Origin: Lachnospiraceae bacterium | Lineage (GTDB): Bacteria > Bacillota > Clostridia > Lachnospirales > Lachnospiraceae | Assembly: GCA_024695225.1 (NCBI GenBank) | Contig: JAILIO010000043.1 | Span: 1-12,288 of the forward strand | Direction: 5' to 3' | DNA length: 12,288 nucleotides | Shown: piece by piece, positions 6,467 through 12,288 of the stretch | How the letters are laid out: each line of letters begins with the position of its first letter | How positions within the stretch are numbered: position 1 is the first letter of the stretch | Notes under the pieces: model-generated | Database searches by the model: none | What the model saw: only the letters and a program-made list of their open reading frames with translations | What the model was told of the DNA's origin: nothing | Translations under genes and position numbers: made by a program

Positions 6467-7063
6467 ATGAAATTGCCTATTTTGTTCACAGTGTGCGTGC
6501 TGGTCATTATATTGAATGTGGTCCTTCGCAGGAAGACTCCTTCAACTGACAATGATTTCTGGGAGAGAGAGAAGGAAGCTGACCGGACTGCAAAGAAAAG
6601 CCTGGACGAGGTGGCTTTTATTACCATAGACAGGGATCTATACGAGGATGTGGACGACCTGGGTAATTCCAGGATGCGGGACGCCCTTGACGAGCTGAAA
6701 TACCTGTCCGGGGAAGAGATCGCAAATATGACCGGCTACACAAATACTGACCTGAAGCTGAAGTACGGCGCGGCCAATCTGCCCCGTCTCACCAGGTGTG
6801 ATGCAAATTATACGGCCCTTGCCAGGTCTCTTGACACGCTGACTCAGGGATATGCCCATGAGAAGATGAACGAGCAAGCCCGCAAATATGCATTGTTTGC
6901 GGTGTCCACAGGGACGGATGTGGCAGCGACCTGGAGGTATCTCGTGTCTGAGTACAAGAAGACAGGGGATGTGGCAGGTCTGGAAAAGCTTAAGGAAGCC
7001 GCAGCAGAACTGAATTCGGCCTCCAAGGGCAGGATCGTGCGGATCGTGTCCGGGGAGGAGTGA
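6467..7063 (+). CDS. Hypothetical protein with a single N-terminal membrane anchor
   Basis: I do not recognise this 198-residue protein. Residues 3-20 (LPILFTVCVLVIILNVVL) form one hydrophobic helix followed by RRK, which predicts an anchor with the rest probably cytosolic by the positive-inside rule. A charged region follows (FWEREKEADRTAKKSLDE, 32-49), then a helix-rich, Asp/Glu/Lys-rich domain containing GYTNTDLKLKYGAANLPRLT. The last 80 residues (ARKYALFAVSTGTDVAATWR, YLVSEYKKTGDVAGLEKLKE) resemble helical tetratricopeptide-like hairpins, suggesting a protein-interaction role. The VanW-domain gene starts 16 bases after its stop codon, so the two are probably co-transcribed and may act together at the cell envelope. 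The start is set by the promoter placement and by the helix beginning at the first residues. There is no Shine-Dalgarno sequence. Confidence 0.75.
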   Translation: MKLPILFTVCVLVIILNVVLRRKTPSTDNDFWEREKEADRTAKKSLDEVAFITIDRDLYEDVDDLGNSRMRDALDELKYLSGEEIANMTGYTNTDLKLKYGAANLPRLTRCDANYTALARSLDTLTQGYAHEKMNEQARKYALFAVSTGTDVAATWRYLVSEYKKTGDVAGLEKLKEAAAELNSASKGRIVRIVSGEE

Positions 7064-7079
7064 AAGTAAGCAGGATAAG

Positions 7080-9173
7080 ATGAAAAGACGAAACGGCAGC
7101 GCAAATCTAATAAGGACCGGAGACGGGGAGGGCAAATCCTTAACCCGTATGGGCGCTTCGTTCATGAGAGCCGGCGTGGCGCTTGTGATGTCCGGCGTGA
7201 TGCTTTCGGCAGCTGTGCCTGCCCAAAGGGTTTTTGCACTGAATTTTGAACCTATTGAAAAACCCAAAGAAGGTCTTCAGATCGAGGATACGGGAAAGAA
7301 AGCGAAAGAGAAATCCGAAACCGGAAACGGAACGATCAATGTAGAGCCCATCGAAACACCGTCTGGCGCATCGGACGGAGGGTCAAACACAGATTCCTCC
7401 GGATCCACAGGGACTTCCGATGGAGTGACAAACGGAGGAACTGCAGGGACTTCCGATGGAGTGACAAACGGAGGAACTGCAGGGACTTCCGATGGGGCGG
7501 CAAACGGAGGATCCACAGGGACTTCCGATGGAGCGGCAAACGGAGGATCCGCAGGGACTTCCGATGGAGCGGCAAACGGAGGATCCGCAGGGACTTCCGA
7601 TGGGTCAACCGCGCATTCCTCCGCCAAAAAAAAGAAGGGGAACTTTGTAAATGAGCCCATCATGCAGGGAATATACGCCGATTCCATCGATCTTTCGGGG
7701 ATGACCGCAGATCAGGCGGATCAGGCCATCGCAGCATATATCGAATCTGTGGGGAACACCCAGATCACCATGACTTCTGATATCGGAAACATAGTCACCA
7801 CCGGATGGGAACTGGGATTCAGCGGCACAGGGGAGGACATCGGTTACGAGGCCGCCCGCTACGGCAGATGCGGGAATATAGTCAGCCGCTACAAAGCAGA
7901 AGCCGATCTGGCCCACGGCGGAAAGGTCTTTGACGTGACCTGGAGCTTTGACAGGAACAGCATATCAGACACCATCGCCAATGCGGCCGCGACCATAAAT
8001 GTGCCTGCGGTGAATGCAGGCCTGGTTCGCACGGCGGACGGGTTTTCCGTGACACCCGGGTCAAACGGCAGTGAGGTAAATGTGGATGAGAGCGCAAATA
8101 CTCTCTACGCCGCGATCACCGATCCAAACTGGGCGGGGGAGGCGCTGACACTGCCCCTCGCCGTGGATGTGGTGGAACCCGTGGGGAAAGAGGAGGACCT
8201 GTCGAAGGTTACGGATGTGCTGGGGGCCTTCACCACCAGATACACTTCTTCCGGGGCTGCCAGATGCGCGAATATTGCCAACGGATGCAAGCTGGTGTCG
8301 GGAAGCACTGTCTATCCCGGGGAGGAATTCTCGGTGCTCGAGCATTTGACACCCTTCAGCGAGGAGAACGGATACGAGTTGGCAGGTTCATATATAAACG
8401 GTGAGGTTGTGGACAGCCTGGGCGGAGGCATCTGCCAGGTTTCAACCACCCTTTACAACGCGGTGCTCAGGGCGGAGATGGAAGTGACCGAGCGCCACAA
8501 TCATTCCATGATAGTTAATTATGTGGACCCTTCCGATGACGCCGCCATCGCCGAATCCTCGGGCAAGGACTTCAAATTCCGGAACAATCTGGAATACCCC
8601 GTATATATCGACGGATACACAGCGGACAAGACCATCACATTTACGCTGTTTGGCTGTGAGACCAGAGATCCCGGGCGGTCTGTGGATTTTGAAAGCGTGG
8701 TCTTAAGTGAGACCGACCCCGGAACCCAGATCCTTCTGGACGGTCAGATGGCGGTGGGAACCTACACCCGCGCCGGAGTCCACAAGGGTTATACCGCAGA
8801 GCTCTGGAAGATCGTAAATGAGAACGGTAATGAGACCAGAACTCAGGTGAACAGTTCATCCTACAAGGCCGTGCCCGCCACGGTCCGGCTGGGAGTGCTG
8901 AACGCAGATGCCGGAGCGTACAGCATGCTGGCGGCGGCAGCTTCCACGGGAGATTCCGCAACGGCTATAGCAGCTGCCCAGAGCGTGGCAGCAGGTATTG
9001 TGCTGCCGGTGCCCACTGTGGCTGCGGAGGCTGCAGGCGGAGACAGCGCAGCACAGGGAGGTGCAGCTCAAGCCACTTCGGGAGCCGGGGACAGTCAAAG
9101 CAATACGGCATCCTCGGGGGAAGCCCAGAGCAGCGATGCCGACCAGGGGTCCCCTGAAGAGTCGGTGGGATGA
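7080..9173 (+). CDS. Exported VanW-domain protein with G5-like region (cell-wall associated)
   Basis: The 697-residue protein begins with a basic segment and a hydrophobic stretch (about 31-48, AGVALVMSGVMLSAAVPA) with a plausible signal-peptidase site after VFA (53). Residues 111-176 form a Gly/Ser/Thr/Asp/Asn linker made of 12-residue repeats. About 190-375 resembles the peptidoglycan-binding YoaR-type domain that normally precedes VanW. The VanW domain runs from FTTRY (384) through PGEEFS, GGGICQVSTTLYNA (about 448) and ERHNHS to DFKFRNN and YPVYIDGY. After it, a region ending GNETRTQVNSSSYKAVPATV is G5-like. The last 85 residues are Ala/Gly/Ser-rich low complexity. VanW proteins occur near wall genes, but their biochemical role is not established, so no symbol is given. 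ATG 7080 has AGGA at 7072-7075, a weak site with a 4-base gap. Later in-frame ATGs would shorten the signal peptide's n-region but leave its core intact. Confidence 0.9.
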   Translation: MKRRNGSANLIRTGDGEGKSLTRMGASFMRAGVALVMSGVMLSAAVPAQRVFALNFEPIEKPKEGLQIEDTGKKAKEKSETGNGTINVEPIETPSGASDGGSNTDSSGSTGTSDGVTNGGTAGTSDGVTNGGTAGTSDGAANGGSTGTSDGAANGGSAGTSDGAANGGSAGTSDGSTAHSSAKKKKGNFVNEPIMQGIYADSIDLSGMTADQADQAIAAYIESVGNTQITMTSDIGNIVTTGWELGFSGTGEDIGYEAARYGRCGNIVSRYKAEADLAHGGKVFDVTWSFDRNSISDTIANAAATINVPAVNAGLVRTADGFSVTPGSNGSEVNVDESANTLYAAITDPNWAGEALTLPLAVDVVEPVGKEEDLSKVTDVLGAFTTRYTSSGAARCANIANGCKLVSGSTVYPGEEFSVLEHLTPFSEENGYELAGSYINGEVVDSLGGGICQVSTTLYNAVLRAEMEVTERHNHSMIVNYVDPSDDAAIAESSGKDFKFRNNLEYPVYIDGYTADKTITFTLFGCETRDPGRSVDFESVVLSETDPGTQILLDGQMAVGTYTRAGVHKGYTAELWKIVNENGNETRTQVNSSSYKAVPATVRLGVLNADAGAYSMLAAAASTGDSATAIAAAQSVAAGIVLPVPTVAAEAAGGDSAAQGGAAQATSGAGDSQSNTASSGEAQSSDADQGSPEESVG
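7410..7607 (+). repeat. 36-bp in-frame tandem repeat (12-residue linker repeat)
   Basis: Five full 36-bp units (starting at 7410, 7446, 7482, 7518 and 7554) and one half unit (7590-7607) encode GTSDGVTNGGTA or GTSDGAANGGSA variants. The first two units are nearly identical in DNA, as are units four and five, which points to recent expansion by slippage or unequal recombination. The array lies between the signal peptide and the folded domains and would act as a flexible spacer whose length can vary. Confidence 0.92.
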
Positions 9174-9224
9174 GTCTTTATTTGCAGAGGATGTAAGTGC
9201 CGGAGGAGAGTTTTACCGGGGGAG

Positions 9225-9347
9225 TTCTGATCTGCACGGGAATGCAGGAGGGAAGATCGATCTGCATGGTAGTGTGAGACGGAAGTTCTGACCGGTGCGA
9301 GAATGTGAGACGGAAGTTATAATTTACATGGGAGTGGGAAAACGGGG
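9225..9347 (+). repeat. Degenerate 30-31-bp tandem repeat downstream of the VanW gene
   Basis: Four units can be laid out: 9225-9255, 9256-9285, 9286-9316 and 9317-9347. Shared blocks are TTCTGA at the unit start, a CTGCAYGG-type block in the first two, and GTGAGACGGAAG at the end of units two and three (exact, at 9274-9285 and 9305-9316). The first and last units are strongly diverged. The array is purine-rich on the coding strand like those after mtaD, ahcY and alaT. It occupies the middle of the 234-base gap before the Lrp-type gene. Confidence 0.65.
9318..9323 (+). promoter_or_regulatory. Possible -10 box for the Lrp-type gene
   Basis: A perfect TATAAT lies at 9318-9323 in the last unit of the array. 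The hexamer 17 bases upstream, GTGCGA, matches only three of six -35 positions and there is no TGn extension, so the call rests on the -10 alone. Transcription would start near 9330, about 78 bases before the ATG at 9408. Confidence 0.35.
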
Positions 9348-9349
9348 AG

Positions 9350-9365
9350 CGCGGCTGCGGCCGCG
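9350..9365. other. GC-only hairpin in the leader of the Lrp-type gene
   Basis: CGCGGC (9350-9355) and GCCGCG (9360-9365) form a perfect 6-bp stem around TGCG. No T tract follows on either side, so it is not a standard terminator. It lies between the candidate -10 box and the ribosome binding site and could be a leader structure or chance. Confidence 0.4.
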
Positions 9366-9407
9366 GATTCCCTTGAGAGATAGGCCTTATTTGTAAGGGA
9401 GGATGTT

Positions 9408-9902
9408 ATGACAATGGACGTCAGAGAGGAACTGTTGAGGATCCTGGAGAAAAACAGCCGTATCGACACCGGCGAGCTGGCGGTGCTTTTGGGCGCCACG
9501 GAGGTGGATGTGGTGAATGAGATGGCTCAGATGGAGAAGGAAGGGATCATTTGCGGCTATGCCACGGTCATCGATTGGGAGAAAACCAGCAACGCCAGGG
9601 TTTCCGCCCTGATCGAAGTCAGGGTCACACCCCAGAGGGGCAAGGGCTTTGACGACATAGCCGAGCGCATATACAAGTACCCCGAGGTCACAAGCCTCTA
9701 CCTGATCTCAGGCGGATGCGACCTGATGGTGACCATTGACGGCAGATCCATGAAGGAGATCGCATATTTCGTGTCTGACAAGCTCTCCACCCTGGACGAG
9801 GTGGTGAACTGCACGACCCAGTTCATCCTGAAGAAGTACAAGGATCATGGAACCGTATTGACCAGGAAATACGAAGACAAAAGGGAGAAGGTTACGCCGT
9901 GA
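9408..9902 (+). CDS. alaR: Lrp/AsnC-family regulator, AlaR-like
   Basis: This 164-residue DNA-binding regulator has an N-terminal helix-turn-helix (about 5-55, including LAVLLGATEVDVVNEMAQME) and a C-terminal ligand-sensing RAM domain (about 62-145). The SLYLISGGCDLMVTIDGRSM block and the FVSDKLSTLDEVVNCTTQFI block are typical of the Firmicutes branch that sits next to an alanine-type aminotransferase (YugG/AlaR in Bacillus). It probably senses an amino acid, perhaps alanine, and regulates its own operon; the ligand is inferred from context. ATG 9408 follows AAGGGAGG (9395-9402) with a 5-base gap; the second ATG at 9414 is less well spaced. The stop codon overlaps the start of the aminotransferase gene (GTGA), so the pair is translationally coupled. 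Confidence 0.88.
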   Translation: MTMDVREELLRILEKNSRIDTGELAVLLGATEVDVVNEMAQMEKEGIICGYATVIDWEKTSNARVSALIEVRVTPQRGKGFDDIAERIYKYPEVTSLYLISGGCDLMVTIDGRSMKEIAYFVSDKLSTLDEVVNCTTQFILKKYKDHGTVLTRKYEDKREKVTP

Positions 9903-11056
9903 GAAATTTTCTTTCATCAAAAGTAACGGCGCTGAAGCCGTCCGGAATAAGGAAGTTTTTTGATATTGTATCGGAAATGCCGGATGCCATCTCTCTTGGC
10001 GTCGGCGAGCCGGATTTCGACACCCCCTGGCATGTGAGGGAGGAGGGCATCTATTCCCTGGAGAAGGGGCGGACCTTCTACACATCCAATTCAGGGCTGA
10101 TGGAGCTCAGGCAGGAGATCTCTTCCTATGTGAACCGAAACTTCGGCCAGAAGTACGACCCTGCAGACGAAGTGCTGATCACGGTGGGAGGGTCCGAAGC
10201 TATCGACCTGGCCCTCAGGGCGGTGCTTGAGCCCGGGGATGAGGTGCTGATACCCCAGCCCTCCTATGTGTCCTATGAGCCTTGCACATTGCTGGCTGAC
10301 GGCAAGCCGGTCATTATCGATCTGAAAGAGGAAAATGAATTCCGCCTGACCGCCGAGGAGCTGGAGGCCGCCTGCACGCCCAAGTCCAAGGTGCTGGTGC
10401 TTCCCTTCCCCAACAACCCCACCGGGGCCATAATGGAAATGAAAGATCTGGAAGCTATAGCTCCCATCATTGAAAAGCACGATCTCCTGGTGCTGACAGA
10501 TGAGATCTATTCGGCGCTGACCTACAAAGGGGAGGCCTGTTCCATAATCCAGCTGCCCGGGATGAGGGAGCGGACCATTTATATCAACGGGTTTTCCAAG
10601 GCCTACGCCATGACGGGCTGGAGGCTTGGATACGCCTGCGGACCTTCGGAAATAATGAACGAGATGCGAAAGATCCACCAGTACGCCATCATGTGCGCTC
10701 CCACCACCAGCCAGTACGCTGCGGTGGACGCCCTGAGGAACGGGGATGAGGACGTGAAACTGATGCGGGAGCAGTACAATGAGCGCCGCCGGTTCCTGAT
10801 GGACGCCTTCAGGAAAATGAATATGTCGTGCTTTACGCCCTATGGCGCATTTTATGTGTTCCCTTCTGTTAAGAAGTACGGAATGAGTTCTGAAGAATTT
10901 GCCACCAGGTTCCTGCAGGAACAGCAGGTGGCTGTTGTGCCGGGGACAGCTTTCGGCGACAGCGGAGAGGGCTACATCCGGATTTCGTACGCCTACGCCC
11001 TGGAAAATCTGAAAGAGGCCATCGGACGGATGGAAACCTTCGTTTCGGGATTGTGA
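9899..11056 (+). CDS. alaT: PLP-dependent class I aminotransferase, alanine-type (AlaT/PatA-like)
   Basis: This 385-residue cytosolic aminotransferase has all the expected fold-type I residues. N173 (NNPTG 172-176), D201 and Y204 (DEIYS) contact the cofactor, K234 (GFSKAYAMTGWRLGY) forms the Schiff base, R242 lies in the phosphate pocket, and R361 (YIRIS) binds the substrate carboxylate. Motifs at the start (LKPSGIRKFFD, SLGVGEPDFDTPW) and in IHQYAIMCAPTTSQ closely resemble Bacillus YugH/AlaT, which supplies alanine from pyruvate. Related PatA proteins use N-acetyl-diaminopimelate or aspartate, so the substrate remains open. It begins with GTG at 9899, overlapping the upstream gene by four bases, with AGAAGG at 9886-9891 as ribosome binding site. 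No terminator follows. Its stop codon is the first element of a 22-23-bp array. Confidence 0.9.
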   Translation: MRNFLSSKVTALKPSGIRKFFDIVSEMPDAISLGVGEPDFDTPWHVREEGIYSLEKGRTFYTSNSGLMELRQEISSYVNRNFGQKYDPADEVLITVGGSEAIDLALRAVLEPGDEVLIPQPSYVSYEPCTLLADGKPVIIDLKEENEFRLTAEELEAACTPKSKVLVLPFPNNPTGAIMEMKDLEAIAPIIEKHDLLVLTDEIYSALTYKGEACSIIQLPGMRERTIYINGFSKAYAMTGWRLGYACGPSEIMNEMRKIHQYAIMCAPTTSQYAAVDALRNGDEDVKLMREQYNERRRFLMDAFRKMNMSCFTPYGAFYVFPSVKKYGMSSEEFATRFLQEQQVAVVPGTAFGDSGEGYIRISYAYALENLKEAIGRMETFVSGL

Positions 11057-11254
11057 GACAGCAGACATCGGGCTGTGAGACAGCAGACTTCGTAGCTGAG
11101 AGACAGCAGACTTCGTGGCCGTGAGATAGCGGATTTTGTGGCTGTGAGACAGCAGACTTCGTAGCTGAGAGACAACAGGTTCGTGGCTGAGAGACAGCAG
11201 GTTCGGGGTTGTGAGACAACAGGTTCGTGACTGTGAGACAGCAGCCCTCGGATC
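11053..11254 (+). repeat. 22-23-bp tandem repeat array starting at the alaT stop codon
   Basis: Nine consecutive units begin at 11053, 11075, 11098, 11121, 11144, 11167, 11189, 11211 and 11233. Each starts GTGAGA or GAGAGA, continues CAGCAG or CAACAG, and ends in a TTCGTGGCT-like block; units two and five are identical. The TGA stop of alaT (11054-11056) is inside the first unit, and the preceding codons (CTTCGTTTCGGGATTG) resemble the end of a unit. There are no unique spacers. The array fills nearly all of the 223-base gap before the glycosyltransferase. Confidence 0.93.
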
Positions 11255-11279
11255 ACAGGGGTTACCCCGGAGATTTCGG

Positions 11280-12288
11280 ATGATATATCAGATCACATAT
11301 GGAATTTCATACGGCGATGCGGTGGGGAACGAGATAATGGCGATCCACCGCATGCTTAAAATGCGGGGGATCCCAACAGAGATAAGGGCAGAGAGGGTGA
11401 GCCGCCGCATGAGTATTGAGCCTGCGGTGCGAAAGCTGAATGACAGCGTGAAGCCTTCGCCCTCCGACACCATAATTTTTCATGTAACCTGCGGCTGCGA
11501 CCTGAATCTAAAGGTGTTTGAGTACGGCTGCAGGGTTGTTTTAAGATATCACAACATAACGCCTCCGGAATTTTTTGAAGGATTCAACGATTCCCTCAGG
11601 GACAACTCTGTTCTGGGGAGGGAGCAGCTAAAGGAAATGGCGGGAAAGACCGCGTTTGTCCTGGCTGATTCCGGGTATAACAGAGATGATCTGATATCAC
11701 TTGGCTTTACCTGCCAGGTACATGTGGTTCCCATACTGATGAAACCCATAAAGCCCGGAAGAACCGCGCCTGATCTTCACAGAATACTGTCAGTGGGCAG
11801 GATCGCTCCACATAAAAGAGTGGACAGTGTCATAAAGGCATTCGCAGAATATCAGAGAGTGTATGACAACAGGGCGGTGCTGATTATCGCAGGATCGGAC
11901 AAGGGGCTTGAAAAGTGCAGCCACTCCCTTAAAGAGTTTTGCGGCAGAGTGTGGGGGGAAAGTCCAAAACGGGGCGAAAACTCCGGGCTTCGGCCGCCTT
12001 ATTTTGCGGGACATATCACCAATGCAAGGCTTAAAAGGTATTTCAGGAGCGCCGGGCTGTATGTGACCATGTCTGAACATGAGGGGTTCTGCGTGCCTGT
12101 GGTGGAGGCGATGGAATACGGGATCCCCGTGATAGCGGCAGGGAGTTCTGCGATCCCGGAGACTCTGGGCGGCAGCGGGATACTTCTGGAAGACCGGGAT
12201 CCTGCGGTGGTTTCCGAGGCAATGCACAGAGCCGTGTCAGACGCGGCCTACAGGGAACAGATCATCGCAGGACAAAGGAGCCGGGCTG
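11280..12288 (+). CDS. GT4-family glycosyltransferase (3' end outside window)
   Basis: The frame opens at ATG 11280 and runs to the window edge, giving 336 residues. GGAGA at 11269-11273, six bases before the ATG, is a good ribosome binding site. The N-terminal Rossmann-like half holds YGDAVGNEI (11-19) and LRYHNITPPEFF (88-99). The C-terminal half has the GT4 hallmark VGRIAPHKRVD (172-182), FAGHI and the E-x7-E motif at E268-E276 (EGFCVPVVE), which binds the nucleotide sugar. These retaining enzymes build cell-surface or exopolysaccharides in the cytosol or at the membrane face. The donor sugar cannot be told from sequence. A basic insert at about 220-240 precedes FAGHI. Only a few tens of residues should be missing by family length. 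No promoter was recognised in front of it. Confidence 0.9.
   Translation, partial: MIYQITYGISYGDAVGNEIMAIHRMLKMRGIPTEIRAERVSRRMSIEPAVRKLNDSVKPSPSDTIIFHVTCGCDLNLKVFEYGCRVVLRYHNITPPEFFEGFNDSLRDNSVLGREQLKEMAGKTAFVLADSGYNRDDLISLGFTCQVHVVPILMKPIKPGRTAPDLHRILSVGRIAPHKRVDSVIKAFAEYQRVYDNRAVLIIAGSDKGLEKCSHSLKEFCGRVWGESPKRGENSGLRPPYFAGHITNARLKRYFRSAGLYVTMSEHEGFCVPVVEAMEYGIPVIAAGSSAIPETLGGSGILLEDRDPAVVSEAMHRAVSDAAYREQIIAGQRSRA

Noticed and set aside
9373..9401. TTGAGA as a -35 box for the Lrp-type gene
   Set aside because: At the proper spacing the -10 position falls on the ribosome binding site (AGGGAG).
11053..11254. CRISPR array
   Set aside because: Units are directly adjacent without unique spacers, and no cas gene is near.
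10869..11256. Minus-strand open frames across the alaT-end array (Ser-Gln-Pro-rich repeats)
   Set aside because: They arise from the repeat and the antisense of alaT. No start signals, and 22-23-base units shift the frame.

Overview
The window looks like a chromosomal segment of a low-to-mid GC Firmicute, most probably a Clostridia/Lachnospiraceae-type anaerobe. The reasons are a Bacillus/Clostridia-type mannose-6-phosphate isomerase, an alaR-alaT-like Lrp/aminotransferase pair, a stand-alone mini-rubredoxin, a secreted VanW/G5-like wall protein, and AGGAGG-type ribosome binding sites in front of most genes. This assignment is inference from gene content. No rRNA, tRNA, phage, transposon or CRISPR was seen.

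Layout: (1) 2-1894, the C-terminal part of a large surface protein with two diverged tandem domains. (2) 1978-2904, manA, with a promoter that lies inside a long inverted repeat and appears to start a leaderless mRNA. (3) 3040-5891, mtaD and ahcY, consecutive steps of S-adenosylhomocysteine recycling, separated by a 15-bp tandem-repeat array. (4) 5872-6126, a 55-bp array that includes the end of ahcY, then a bidirectional terminator. (5) 6184-6294 on the minus strand, an unlisted 36-residue rubredoxin-like gene with its own promoter. (6) 6467-9173, a membrane-anchored hypothetical gene (apparently leaderless) followed by a VanW-domain exported protein with an in-frame 36-bp repeat. (7) 9408-11056, a translationally coupled Lrp-type regulator and alanine-type aminotransferase. 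(8) 11280-end, a GT4 glycosyltransferase cut by the window edge.

Two themes stand out. First, the spaces downstream of mtaD, ahcY, the VanW gene and alaT are each filled with a different short tandem array. All four are purine-rich on the coding strand and carry variants of a TGTGAGACAG-like core, and two of them begin at or inside the stop codon of the preceding gene. Second, the mtaD-ahcY pair and the substitution of the adenine-recognising Glu of AhcY by Lys suggest recycling through S-inosylhomocysteine (deaminate first, hydrolyse second) rather than direct hydrolysis of S-adenosylhomocysteine.
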